A stretch of 64,000 nucleotides of DNA from an uncultured Ruminococcus sp. (GTDB lineage: Bacteria; Bacillota; Clostridia; Lachnospirales; Lachnospiraceae), in the NCBI GenBank assembly GCA_946494335.1, contig CAMMBV010000001.1, positions 62,001 to 126,000 of the forward strand, read 5' to 3'. The notes under the pieces are model-generated. The model saw only the letters and a program-made list of their open reading frames with translations. It made no database searches and was not told where the DNA came from. Position numbers and translations under genes: made by a program. How positions within the stretch are numbered: position 1 is the stretch's first letter; every line of letters begins with the position of its first letter. Positions 26,183 to 34,739 of this stretch are shown here, piece after piece.

Positions 26183-26203
26183 AACCAACTTAAAAAGTAG
26201 GTT
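26183..26203 (+). promoter_or_regulatory. Inverted repeat at the metY transcription start (candidate Rrf2 operator)
   Basis: AACCAACTT and AAGTAGGTT form an imperfect palindrome around AAA, placed just downstream of the -10 element, where a repressor would block transcription. The Rrf2 regulator encoded directly after metY is the obvious candidate ligand; this is inference. Confidence 0.45.
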
Positions 26204-26230
26204 AATAAAAGATATGTTCATCCATATATG

Positions 26231-26263
26231 CCGGAAGATCACATCGGGATCTTCCGGTTTTAT
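26231..26263 (+). terminator. Hairpin with U-tract in the metY leader
   Basis: CCGGAAGATC at 26231-26240 pairs perfectly with GATCTTCCGG at 26248-26257 and TTTTAT follows. It lies between the promoter and the metY start at 26310, so it may attenuate the operon. The leader is too short for a SAM-I or T-box element. Confidence 0.6.
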
Positions 26264-26309
26264 AGTAACAGCAGTAATGATTGTATGGAAGAACGGAAAG
26301 GCAGGTATC

Positions 26310-27602
26310 ATGATGACCAATTACAAATTTGAAACACTTCAGCTCCATGCAGGTCAGGAAAACCCCGATCCGGCGACAGACGCCCGTGCAGTTCCCATTT
26401 ATGCGACGGCGTCTTATGTGTTTAAAAACTCCGCTCATGCGGCGGCGCGCTTCAGTCTTGAGGAAGGCGGCAATATTTATGGAAGGCTGACCAACTCCAC
26501 ACAGGAAGTCCTTGAGCAGCGTGTGGCGGCTCTTGAAGGAGGAACGGCAGCGCTGGCGCTGGCTTCCGGCGCTGCCGCAATCACATATACGCTGGAAGCG
26601 CTGGGGCAGAACGGAGGGCATTTTGTCGTTCAGAAAACCATTTACGGCGGCAGTTATAACCTGTTGGCGCATACATTACCCAACTTCGGAATTACGGCGA
26701 CTTTTGTAAATATTCATGATCTTTCGGAAGTGGAAAAGGCTGTCAGAGAAAATACCAGGGCCATTTACATTGAAACCATGGGAAATCCCAACAGTGATAT
26801 CCCGGACATCGATGCACTGGCGGCTCTTGCTCATAAGTATGGTCTGCCGCTGGTGGTGGACAACACCTTTGGCACGCCTTATTTTATCCGTCCGGCTGAG
26901 CACGGCGCGGATATTATAGTTCATTCCGCCACAAAATTTCTCGGGGGTCACGGCACAGCACTGGGAGGCATCATCGTAGAGTCCGGCGGATTTGACTGGG
27001 TGGCCAGCGGGAGATATCCTCAAATCGCAGAACCAAATCCCAGCTACCATGGCGTGTCGTTCGCACAAGCGGCCGGACCGGCAGCCTTTGTGACTTATAT
27101 TCGGGCGATTCTGCTTCGAGATACCGGCGCTGCCATCTCGCCATTTAACGCATTTTTACTTTTGCAGGGGATTGAAACACTGTCCCTGCGCCTGGAGCGG
27201 CATGCGGAAAATACCAGAAAGGTTGTGGCATTTCTCGCCGGCCATCCCCAGGTGGAAAAGGTAAATCACCCATCTTTGCCGGGGCATCCTGATTATGAGC
27301 TGTATCAGAAGCTTTTTCCAAAGGGAGGCGGTTCCATTTTTACCTTTGAAATCAAAGGAGGAGTCCAGGAAGCCCACAGGTTTATTGACAGCCTGGAGAT
27401 ATTTTCTCTGCTGGCCAATGTGGCTGATATGAAAAGCCTTGTTATCCACCCGGCCACCACAACGCACAGTCAGCTTACCGGGGAGGAGCTTTTGGATCAG
27501 GGTATTAAACCCAACACTATCCGTCTTTCAATAGGCGCCGAGCATATCGATGATATCATTGCCGATCTGCAGAAAGGATTCGATGCGGTGAGGACGCTAT
27601 GA
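26310..27602 (+). CDS. metY: O-acetylhomoserine aminocarboxypropyltransferase (sulfhydrylase)
   Basis: A PLP enzyme of the Cys/Met metabolism family making homocysteine from O-acetylhomoserine and sulfide; its 430 residues are typical. The N-terminal ETLQLHAGQ, the YGRLTNST box, the AlaSerGlyAla loop and the PLP-lysine region HSATKFLGGHGTALGG are diagnostic of MetY rather than MetB/MetC. The ATG at 26310 follows a GGCAGG site; the open frame extends upstream through the leader hairpin but is not needed. It overlaps the Rrf2 gene by the ATGA arrangement, so translation is coupled. Confidence 0.95.
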   Translation: MMTNYKFETLQLHAGQENPDPATDARAVPIYATASYVFKNSAHAAARFSLEEGGNIYGRLTNSTQEVLEQRVAALEGGTAALALASGAAAITYTLEALGQNGGHFVVQKTIYGGSYNLLAHTLPNFGITATFVNIHDLSEVEKAVRENTRAIYIETMGNPNSDIPDIDALAALAHKYGLPLVVDNTFGTPYFIRPAEHGADIIVHSATKFLGGHGTALGGIIVESGGFDWVASGRYPQIAEPNPSYHGVSFAQAAGPAAFVTYIRAILLRDTGAAISPFNAFLLLQGIETLSLRLERHAENTRKVVAFLAGHPQVEKVNHPSLPGHPDYELYQKLFPKGGGSIFTFEIKGGVQEAHRFIDSLEIFSLLANVADMKSLVIHPATTTHSQLTGEELLDQGIKPNTIRLSIGAEHIDDIIADLQKGFDAVRTL

Positions 27603-28006
27603 TGATCTCAACAAGGGGAAGATATGCCCTGCGTGTAATGCTGGACCTGGCGGAGCATCACGGTGAGGGCTATATTCCCATGAAGGTGGTTGCCGGGCGA
27701 CAGAATATATCTTTGAAATATCTGGAGCGGATTCTTCCTGTGCTGACCAGGAACCACCTGATAGAAGGAATACAGGGAAAGGGCGGAGGCTATCGGCTGA
27801 CGGAAGAGCCGGCGAAATATCGCGTGGGAGATATCCTGCGCCTTACGGAAGGAGACCTGGCCCCGGTGGCCTGCCTTGGCAGCGGTGCAAAAGCGTGTGA
27901 GCGGGCCGACAGCTGTAAAACACTGCCCATGTGGCGGAAATTTTACCGGATAACCAATGAATTTTTTGACGGTATCACACTGGCGGAGCTGTTGGATAAC
28001 ATATGA
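27599..28006 (+). CDS. Rrf2-family regulator with three cysteines
   Basis: A 135-residue winged-helix regulator: TRGRYALRVMLDLA at the N terminus, the recognition region NISLKYLERILPVL, the wing GKGGGYRL, and a cysteine motif C-x7-C-x5-C (ACLG to DSCK) suitable for an Fe-S cluster as in IscR-type proteins. It overlaps the metY stop by ATGA, implying co-regulation. It may sense Fe-S or cysteine status and control metY, perhaps through the palindrome at 26183. A CymR-like role is possible, but CymR usually lacks the cysteine motif. Confidence 0.88.
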   Translation: MMISTRGRYALRVMLDLAEHHGEGYIPMKVVAGRQNISLKYLERILPVLTRNHLIEGIQGKGGGYRLTEEPAKYRVGDILRLTEGDLAPVACLGSGAKACERADSCKTLPMWRKFYRITNEFFDGITLAELLDNI

Positions 28007-28048
28007 GCGACAGTTAATTTTGGTTCCTGATAATTAAAATCTGCTCAA

Positions 28049-28077
28049 TTGTAGGAGGCGTCCTTCTTTGATATGAT
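28049..28077 (+). promoter_or_regulatory. Sigma-A type promoter for the XRE-TPR regulator
   Basis: TTGTAG at 28049-28054 and TATGAT at 28072-28077 have a 17-base spacer, 48 bases before the start at 28125. Confidence 0.55.
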
Positions 28078-28124
28078 GGAATCAGCAAAGGCCGATGCAA
28101 AAATAATAGAAGGAGGCTTTTTAC

Positions 28125-29159
28125 ATGCAGATTGGAACCGTGATCAGAAAATACAGAAAACAAAAAAATATGACCCAGGAAGAAATGGCAGTACGACTGG
28201 GGGTGACTGCACCGGCGGTAAATAAGTGGGAGAACGGCAATTCATTGCCGGATGTGTCATTGCTTGCGCCCATTGCCCGCCTGCTGGATATCACGACGGA
28301 TACTCTGTTATCCTTTCAGCAGGATCTGACGGAAGAGGAAATAAGTCAGATCGTTTCGGAGTTTAATGTGCGTTTGAAACAGGAAACGTGTGAAAAAGCA
28401 TTTTTGTGGTGCAAGAAAAAGCTGGAGCAGTATCCAGCCTGTCACAGCCTGTTCCTGACTGCGGCGCTGATGCTGGAAGGGCAGCAGCTTATGATAAGTA
28501 ATAATTCTGACCGGGAAAAGTATGACAGGTACATTAAAAACTGGTATCTCAATGCACTGGAAAGTGAGGAGGAAAATATTCGGTACCAAGCTGCGGAAGC
28601 GCTGTTTAATTTCTTCCTTATAAGAGAAGATTATGATCAGGCGGAAAAGTATTTGTCTTATCTTTCCGATAAGGATCCGGATAAAAAAAGAAAACGGGCA
28701 CAGCTTTATGGCCTGACAGGACGAAGCGGGGAAGCCTGGCGTGAATATGAGGAACTTCTGTTTACCGGTTTTCAGGGGATCAGCGCCATGTTTCATGGAA
28801 TTTATCAGCTTGCGCTGAAAGAAAAAAACATGAAAAAAGCTGGAGAAATGGCGGACAAGGGAAAAAAACTGGCCGAGCTTTTTGAAATGGGAGAATATTA
28901 TCAGATTTCCCAACAGCTGGAGCTGGCAGTTTTGGAAAAGGATAAGGAAAAAGTAAAGGAAACTGCAAAAAAAATGCTGGGAAGTGTGGAAGACATCGAC
29001 AGCTTTTGCCGCGCGCCGCTGTACGAGCATATGACATTCCGCGAAATAAGGCAAGAGACAAAGGAGGAGTTGAAAGAAAAATTAAAGGAAAGCTTTCGGG
29101 ACGGGGATACGTACGGATTTATGCAGGGTGATGAAGAGTGGAAGAAACTGATCCGATAA
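28125..29159 (+). CDS. XRE-family regulator with a helical-repeat C-terminal domain
   Basis: Residues 1-60 form an XRE HTH (IRKYRKQKNMTQEEMAVRLG, then VNKWENGNSLPDVSLL). The remaining 280 residues are alpha-helical with TPR-like repeats, such as the DYDQAEKYLSYLS and GEAWREYEELLF segments. This layout is common in clostridial regulators that may sense peptides or proteins. The start has a strong AGAAGGAGG. No target can be named; it sits between the sulfur regulator and the phosphatase gene. Confidence 0.82.
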   Translation: MQIGTVIRKYRKQKNMTQEEMAVRLGVTAPAVNKWENGNSLPDVSLLAPIARLLDITTDTLLSFQQDLTEEEISQIVSEFNVRLKQETCEKAFLWCKKKLEQYPACHSLFLTAALMLEGQQLMISNNSDREKYDRYIKNWYLNALESEEENIRYQAAEALFNFFLIREDYDQAEKYLSYLSDKDPDKKRKRAQLYGLTGRSGEAWREYEELLFTGFQGISAMFHGIYQLALKEKNMKKAGEMADKGKKLAELFEMGEYYQISQQLELAVLEKDKEKVKETAKKMLGSVEDIDSFCRAPLYEHMTFREIRQETKEELKEKLKESFRDGDTYGFMQGDEEWKKLIR

Positions 29160-29244
29160 AATCCTGGTGGCAGAAAAGGGCGTTTTGAGGTATCATAAGA
29201 AGGAAGCGAAGGCTTTTACAGAAAAAGAAAAGTGGGAGGAGAAT

Positions 29245-30033
29245 ATGATGGAAACGGAAGTGAAAATATCCGATCTCCTGGATGTGGCTGCGGAGGCAAA
29301 GAAGAACTGCATTGACCGGGAACATTCTTTGAAAATTACGGAAAAAGGATTTGCCAACTATGTGACAGAAGTGGATGTGAAGGTTCAGAAATTTATAGAG
29401 GAAAAGCTGAAAGAGCGGTATCCCTCCATTCAGTTTATGGGGGAAGAAAAAAATAATGACGACATCGACTTTACAAAACCGGTATGGATCCTTGATCCGG
29501 TGGATGGAACCTCAAACCTGATTCATGATCTGCAAAACAGTGTCATCTCGCTGGCGCTCTATTCCGGGCAGGAACTGACCATGGGCGTGGTCTGCCATCT
29601 GTTTGCAGATGAAGTTTACTATGCCCAAAAAGGACAGGGGGCATATCTCAACGGCCGTCCCATTCACGTCAGCAGCACGGATGAATTCTCCAAAAGCCTG
29701 ATATCCATCGGAACCAGTCCTTACTTTAAAGAACTGGCCGATGATAATTTTGACGCCTTTAAAAAGATTTTCCAAAATTGTGAGGATATACGCCGCATTG
29801 GTTCGGCAGCCCTTGATCTGGCATATGTGGCTGCCGGAAGGCTGGAGGCCTACCTGGAAAAACGGCTGAATCCCTGGGATTACGCAGCAGGTGTTCTGCT
29901 GGTGACGGAAGCGGGAGGAGCGGTCACCGATTATTGCGGCGGGCCCGTGGATGTGACGAAGACTGCCGATATTTTTGCGGGAAATGGAATTATTGATAAA
30001 AAGATAAGAAGAGAATTGCTGCATTGGGAGTGA
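29245..30033 (+). CDS. Inositol monophosphatase / PAP phosphatase family protein
   Basis: The ATG at 29245 follows GGGAGGA and gives 262 residues. The lithium-sensitive phosphatase motifs are intact: GEEKNN, the metal site WILDPVDGTSN and the C-terminal NPWDYAAG. Members hydrolyse inositol phosphates, fructose 1,6-bisphosphate or 3'-phosphoadenosine 5'-phosphate. With cysK and metY nearby a CysQ-like role in sulfur recycling is plausible, but the sequence alone cannot separate these activities. The hydrolase-like gene follows after 4 bases. Confidence 0.85.
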   Translation: MMETEVKISDLLDVAAEAKKNCIDREHSLKITEKGFANYVTEVDVKVQKFIEEKLKERYPSIQFMGEEKNNDDIDFTKPVWILDPVDGTSNLIHDLQNSVISLALYSGQELTMGVVCHLFADEVYYAQKGQGAYLNGRPIHVSSTDEFSKSLISIGTSPYFKELADDNFDAFKKIFQNCEDIRRIGSAALDLAYVAAGRLEAYLEKRLNPWDYAAGVLLVTEAGGAVTDYCGGPVDVTKTADIFAGNGIIDKKIRRELLHWE

Positions 30034-30037
30034 AAGT

Positions 30038-30628
30038 ATGGGTATGGATAAGAAACTGGCGGTAATTTTCCCGGGAGTCGGGTATCATACGGATAAGCCG
30101 CTGCTATATTATGGAAAAAAGCTGGCGCTGGCCGCCGGCTTCCAGATTATAGATGTTTCCTACGGAGGATTTCAGGGAAATATAAAGGAATCCAGGCAGA
30201 AAATGGAAGAAGCTTTTTTGAGCGCCTGCACACAGGCGGAGGAGATTTTGAAAGGGGAGGATTTTGATAAATACGACCAGATCCTCTTTATCTCCAAAAG
30301 TATCGGAACCGTCGTTGCGGCAGAGTACGCGAAGAACCATGATATTGACGCGGCGCAGATATATTTTACGCCCCTGGAGGATACATTCCGGTTTGCAGAA
30401 AGAAAAAAGGGAGTGGCTTTTCACGGGACGAAGGATCCCTGGGCTGACACCTGTAAAATAGAAATGCTTTGTGCCGGCAAGGAGATTCCTCTTTTTAAAA
30501 CGAAGGGAGCGAATCATTCGCTGGAAACCGGAAATGTACAGGAGGATATTGAAAATCTGAGCAGGGTAATGAAACGCTGCAAAGAGTATTTAATTTCCAT
30601 GGGTCTATATGATGAGAAAGGAAAGTGA
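30038..30628 (+). CDS. Alpha/beta-hydrolase-like protein
   Basis: A 196-residue protein with an alpha/beta-hydrolase layout: the nucleophile elbow SKSIG (Ser in [11 protein letters not shown], about residue 89), an acid candidate in HGTKDPWAD and the histidine in KGANHSLE. No signal peptide. It is tightly packed between the phosphatase (4-base gap) and cysK (8-base gap). Substrate unknown. Position in the operon hints at a sulfur- or ester-related role, which is inference only. Confidence 0.7.
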   Translation: MGMDKKLAVIFPGVGYHTDKPLLYYGKKLALAAGFQIIDVSYGGFQGNIKESRQKMEEAFLSACTQAEEILKGEDFDKYDQILFISKSIGTVVAAEYAKNHDIDAAQIYFTPLEDTFRFAERKKGVAFHGTKDPWADTCKIEMLCAGKEIPLFKTKGANHSLETGNVQEDIENLSRVMKRCKEYLISMGLYDEKGK

Positions 30629-30636
30629 GGTCTGTT

Positions 30637-31569
30637 ATGGCAGGAATTTACAGAGGCATTGAAGAACTGATCGGCGGCACGCCGTTGGTGGAACTTGGAA
30701 ATCTGGCACAGAGTGAAAAGCTGGAGGCGCGGGTGCTGGCAAAACTGGAATATTTTAATCCGGCGGGCAGCATTAAGGACAGAGTCGCGGCGGAAATGAT
30801 CCGGGATGCAGAAGAAAAGGGCCTGCTGAAAAAGGGGTATACAATCATTGAGCCTACGTCCGGCAATACGGGTATTGGACTGGCTGCGCTGGGAGCGGCC
30901 AAAGGCTACAGGGTGGTTCTTACCATGCCGGATACTATGAGTATGGAGCGAAGAAATATATTAAAGGCATATGGCGCCGAGGTGGTTTTGACAGAAGGCG
31001 CTAAAGGAATGGCAGGAGCCATCGAAAAAGCCAGGGAACTGGCGGAAAAGACAGAAGGCGGCTTCATTCCGGGACAGTTTGAGAATCCGGCCAATCCCAC
31101 GGCCCATAAAAAAACCACAGGACCAGAGATATGGGAAGCGACCCGGGGACAGGTGGATATTCTGGTGGCCGGAGTGGGAACCGGCGGAACCATCAGCGGA
31201 ACAGGGGCTTATCTGAAGGAGAAAAATTCGAATCTGAAGGCGGTGGCAGTGGAGCCGGCTGACTCCCCCGTGCTGTCAGAGGGAAAAGGAGGGCCTCATA
31301 AAATCCAGGGGATCGGCGCCGGATTTGTACCGGACACACTGGATACTGAAATTTACGATGAAATTATAAAAGTGGAGAGTGCAGAGGCTTTTGAAGCTGC
31401 CAGATTGCTGACGAAGAAAGAAGGATTTATGACGGGAATCTCATCGGGAGCAGCGCTGCACGCGGCGCTTTTATTGGCGAAAAGACCGGAAAACAAAGGG
31501 AAAACCATTGTGGTAATTCTTCCGGACAGCGGAGATCGATATTATTCCACGCCTTTGTTTATGGATTAA
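30637..31569 (+). CDS. cysK: Cysteine synthase (O-acetylserine sulfhydrylase)
   Basis: A 310-residue type II PLP enzyme combining O-acetylserine and sulfide. The PLP lysine is in [11 protein letters not shown] (about residue 44), the substrate loop is [10 protein letters not shown], the GTGGT phosphate-binding loop is intact, and a C-terminal SSGAAL is present. The ATG at 30637 has GTGAGG 6 bases upstream; the GTG at 30625 is less likely. It is the last gene of the phosphatase-hydrolase-cysK unit and is followed by a terminator shared with the convergent ABC gene. Confidence 0.95.
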   Translation: MAGIYRGIEELIGGTPLVELGNLAQSEKLEARVLAKLEYFNPAGSIKDRVAAEMIRDAEEKGLLKKGYTIIEPTSGNTGIGLAALGAAKGYRVVLTMPDTMSMERRNILKAYGAEVVLTEGAKGMAGAIEKARELAEKTEGGFIPGQFENPANPTAHKKTTGPEIWEATRGQVDILVAGVGTGGTISGTGAYLKEKNSNLKAVAVEPADSPVLSEGKGGPHKIQGIGAGFVPDTLDTEIYDEIIKVESAEAFEAARLLTKKEGFMTGISSGAALHAALLLAKRPENKGKTIVVILPDSGDRYYSTPLFMD

Positions 31570-31572
31570 AGA

Positions 31573-31605
31573 AAGGGATCAGCCCCGAAAAGGAGCTGAT
31601 CCCTT
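31573..31605. terminator. Bidirectional terminator between cysK and the ABC transporter
   Basis: AAGGGATCAGC pairs perfectly with GCTGATCCCTT around an 11-base loop. It lies between convergent genes; the flanking tracts are modest. Confidence 0.75.
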
Positions 31606-31628
31606 CCCCTATCCGATCCTGAGGTGTA

Positions 31629-33404
31629 TTATTTCAGAATTCCCAGATACATATCCCGAAAGATGCCTTCTTCTTTGGTGAGGACGTCGTAGGTTCCCTG
31701 CTGGACAACCTTTCCGTTTTCCATTACCAGAATCTTATCACAGTTTTGCAGGGTGGACAGTCTGTGGGCGATGGAGATGACGGTAGTTCCGGATTCCAGG
31801 ATCAGCTTTTCAATTTCGGCCTGGATAAAACGCTCGGAAGTATTATCAAGAGCCGCGGTGGCCTCATCCAGTATGAGAAGCTTGGGACGGCGCAGGAAAA
31901 TACGTGCCAGTGCGATTCGCTGGCGCTGGCCGCCGGACAGATTGTTTCCTGACTCGGAGAGGAGGAAGTCATATCCCCCGGGAAGATTTTTGATATCTTT
32001 ATGAATGCAGGCTCTTCTGGCAGCTTCCTCCACGTCTGAAAGCGACGGTTTTTCTTCCATTCCGTAAGCAATGTTTTCAAAGATGCTTCCGGCAATAAGA
32101 AAGGGCGTCTGAGGAACCAGAGAAACGATTCGGTTAATATCCTTTCGGGAAAGGCTGTCGATGTCGCTGCCATTCAGTAAAAGCCTTCCCTGACAGATCT
32201 GTTCCAGTTTGGCAAAGGTTTTTATGAGGGAGGATTTCCCGCAGCCGCTGGGGCCGGCGATTCCGAGAAATTCGCCGGCATGTATTTTTAAGGAAAAGTC
32301 CTTCAGGATCAGCGTATCGGAAGCTTCCGGATAGGAAAAAGATATTTGGTCGGCTTCCAAAAGAACCTTCGGCTGTATGTCCGGAAGTTCTTTGCGGTTT
32401 TCGGAAGACACCCTGTAAGAAAAATCTTCCGGAATAGATGCCAGAAGAAAATACTGTTCCGCCAGCACGGTGCTTTCCGACAGTTCATCCAGGATACGAT
32501 GAAGCTCCCGTAAAGGACTGGTAAGCTGGGTAAAACAAAGGTAGGCGGTTAAAACGGAACCGATGCTGATCTGTCTGCGCGCAGCCATGTAAACGGACAG
32601 GCCGATGATGAGGACGGTGAAAACCGCCTCGTTGACAAATTTGAAACAGTCATACATGGCCATGGCTTTATGGTGGCGCATCTCCTTTTTGCGCAGCTTT
32701 TCAGAGGTGTCCCGGCAGCGGCGGCATTCCAGATCCACGCTGTCGTAAATGCGGACAGTCTCCACACCGTTGAGCAGTTCCACGATAGTGCCGTCCATTC
32801 CGGCTTTGGATTTCACCAGATCTACGCGGATGCCCTGCTGAGTGGTGATCTGGCGTATTACGATGAGTGTGCCGATGGGAACCACCAGAATCATGATAAA
32901 GGCCAGGAGCAAAGGCAGCTTGAAAAAAACGACGATGATGGCTGCTATGCTGGAAAATATGGAGGGGCAGAAATCCATAAACATAAGTTTCAGGACTTTT
33001 GTGGTTCCTTCCAGACTTCTGTTGAGCATACCGTGGATATTTCCGCGCATATTCAGCCGGAAGTAAGAAAGAGGCGCTTTTAAAAGAGCCTGAACAGCCT
33101 GTACCCGTGCATTTTTTTCTGTTTTCGTACAGGTATCCTCCACGATCAGACGGCGGGCGATTTTTATAATTTCGTTGACGATGCTGGCCGTCAGTATAAA
33201 CAGCAGATAGGGAACAATGGACCAGAAAGAAATATGTTCCATCTGCAGTACATGATCGGTCAAAGTTCCCACGGTAAGAGGAACCACCTGGCTCAAACCG
33301 GCGGATACGATCATGATGATGACAATCACAAAAAAGGAAAGTTTCTGGCGCTTCTCCAGAAGATGATAGATTTTTTTAAATACATTTATATTTTTGGATT
33401 TCAA
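31629..33404 (-). CDS. ABC exporter, fused permease and ATPase
   Basis: A 591-residue half-transporter. Residues 1-320 form an exporter-type membrane domain with about six helices. The nucleotide-binding domain follows, with Walker A GPSGCGKSS, Q-loop, signature LSGGQRQR, Walker B LLILDEAT and H-loop SIAHR. It would act as a dimer. No peptidase domain is present. The start lies behind AGGAGG. The MarR-type gene is divergent, which suggests a drug- or lipid-efflux role under its control; this is inference. Confidence 0.92.
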   Translation of the reverse strand: MKSKNINVFKKIYHLLEKRQKLSFFVIVIIMIVSAGLSQVVPLTVGTLTDHVLQMEHISFWSIVPYLLFILTASIVNEIIKIARRLIVEDTCTKTEKNARVQAVQALLKAPLSYFRLNMRGNIHGMLNRSLEGTTKVLKLMFMDFCPSIFSSIAAIIVVFFKLPLLLAFIMILVVPIGTLIVIRQITTQQGIRVDLVKSKAGMDGTIVELLNGVETVRIYDSVDLECRRCRDTSEKLRKKEMRHHKAMAMYDCFKFVNEAVFTVLIIGLSVYMAARRQISIGSVLTAYLCFTQLTSPLRELHRILDELSESTVLAEQYFLLASIPEDFSYRVSSENRKELPDIQPKVLLEADQISFSYPEASDTLILKDFSLKIHAGEFLGIAGPSGCGKSSLIKTFAKLEQICQGRLLLNGSDIDSLSRKDINRIVSLVPQTPFLIAGSIFENIAYGMEEKPSLSDVEEAARRACIHKDIKNLPGGYDFLLSESGNNLSGGQRQRIALARIFLRRPKLLILDEATAALDNTSERFIQAEIEKLILESGTTVISIAHRLSTLQNCDKILVMENGKVVQQGTYDVLTKEEGIFRDMYLGILK

Positions 33405-33554
33405 GTTAGGGCCTCCTGACAGTTTGCTTCGTGTATGCGGCAGCTTTGTTGTTTCGCATTTTCACATCTGGTATTATATCATAAAGTTGAAAAGGAGAAC
33501 AGAATAACATTGAGTATGGATCAAAGGGAGAACCGTCTTCAATTTGTCTATTTC

Positions 33555-33583
33555 TTGACGATTTTGCAAAATTGTGATAAATT
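33555..33583 (+). promoter_or_regulatory. Sigma-A type promoter for the MarR-type gene
   Basis: TTGACG at 33555-33560 and TAAATT at 33578-33583 have a 17-base spacer. The about 240-base gap between the divergent ABC and MarR-type genes contains this promoter and AT-rich sequence, with an ACAAGTTT-type repeat downstream (33590 and 33600) that could be an operator. Confidence 0.55.
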
Positions 33584-33642
33584 AATTCACAAGTTTTGGC
33601 ACAAGTTTATACAGCGAACGGAAAAGAAAGGAATGATTGTAT

Positions 33643-34122
33643 ATGCCGTTAAATAAAATGGTAGAAGCAGGAAATGTTGCAGCCATTGCAAAAATGCTGG
33701 TATTTGGAAGGTTTGGTATGTCCAATCTGGAAACAGATAAGCTGTACACCCAGATGTCAAATTTTGAATATCTGACGATGGAACAGATCAGCAGTCTGAT
33801 TCAGGAAAAAGGCGATGGGAAACGGATTTATATGAAAGAAGTGGCGGAAGCTTTGAATGTTGAGGTGAGTCGGTTATCCCATACGCTTGGAAGACTGGAG
33901 GAGCAGGCTCTGATTGAGTGGAAGCACGATCCCGATTCCGATTCAGGAACCTATATTGTATTGACTGAAAGCGGAAAAACACGTCTTGACAATCAGGAAA
34001 AGATTCTGAAGGAATTTTATCAGAATGTGTTAAATGACTTCGGAAAAGAACGTGCTGTCAATCTGGTGAAAGAGATGATGGAACTGGAAAAGGTAATGCG
34101 CAGGGAGCTGGAAGCTCAGTAA
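33643..34122 (+). CDS. MarR-family transcriptional regulator
   Basis: A 159-residue winged-helix regulator. The DNA-binding core reads YMKEVAEALNVEVSRLSHTLGRLE, followed by the wing and TESGKTRL. Long N- and C-terminal helices would form the dimer interface. The ATG at 33643 is chosen, with AAAGGA about 10 bases upstream; TTG at 33637 is possible. It is divergent from the ABC exporter and overlaps the 3' end of the convergent YdcF gene by 7 bases. Confidence 0.85.
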   Translation: MPLNKMVEAGNVAAIAKMLVFGRFGMSNLETDKLYTQMSNFEYLTMEQISSLIQEKGDGKRIYMKEVAEALNVEVSRLSHTLGRLEEQALIEWKHDPDSDSGTYIVLTESGKTRLDNQEKILKEFYQNVLNDFGKERAVNLVKEMMELEKVMRRELEAQ

Positions 34123-34688
34123 AGAAAGAAATATTTCATTCGGGCAAGAATCTCTCTTAATTCCCGGTAACATCTTCTGCGGTATCTGCGCCTGTCGGAC
34201 GCGGCGCCCCAGGCCTGAAGCCCCAGTTTTCCGGCTATGTACAGTGCACGGTACAGATGATATTTCTGTGTGACGATTACCGTTTTCCGGACGTGATAAA
34301 CATCCCGGGCCCGCCGTGCGCTGTCCCGGGTGGTGAGGCCGCGGGGGTCTGTCAGAATATTTTCCGCCGGAACCCCGTGCATGAGGGCGAAGTTTTTCAT
34401 CACCGAAACCTCATCGTGACCGGGAAATCTTCCGTCGCCGCTCATGAGAAGAACAGCGTCTTTTTTCTGACGAAAGAAAGTGATGCCGGTGAGAAGGCGG
34501 TCTTCCAGTATGGGGCAGGGTACATTGCCCGGCCAGACGGCGGCGCCCAGTATGAGAATACAGTCGTAATCCTGGCAGACGGCATCGCCGTGTGGCAGGA
34601 TTCTTTTTTTGGACGTTGCTATAATATACAGATTGACGGCGGCCGTAATAAGGCACAGCAGCAAGATGAGGGCAAAAAATATAATCAT
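34116..34688 (-). CDS. YdcF/SanA-family (DUF218) membrane protein
   Basis: A 190-residue protein with an N-terminal membrane helix (about 2-22) and a DUF218 domain: ILILGAAVWPG, LLMSGDG, RGLTTRDSARRARD and TQKYHLYRA. Family members include SanA and ElyC, linked to envelope integrity and vancomycin sensitivity; biochemical function is uncertain. It overlaps the convergent MarR-type gene by 7 bases and is divergent from the M14 peptidase gene. Confidence 0.87.
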   Translation of the reverse strand: MIIFFALILLLCLITAAVNLYIIATSKKRILPHGDAVCQDYDCILILGAAVWPGNVPCPILEDRLLTGITFFRQKKDAVLLMSGDGRFPGHDEVSVMKNFALMHGVPAENILTDPRGLTTRDSARRARDVYHVRKTVIVTQKYHLYRALYIAGKLGLQAWGAASDRRRYRRRCYRELREILARMKYFFLY

Positions 34689-34739
34689 GGACGGTCTCCT
34701 TTCTTTCGACTATTGTACCACAGCAAAGCGGGAGAAGAA

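Noticed and set aside
26214-26309. Leader peptide or N-terminal extension of metY
   Set aside because: The frame is continuous with metY and has no stop, so it is not a separate leader peptide; it covers the leader hairpin, and MetY homologues start near MTNYKFETLQLHAGQ.
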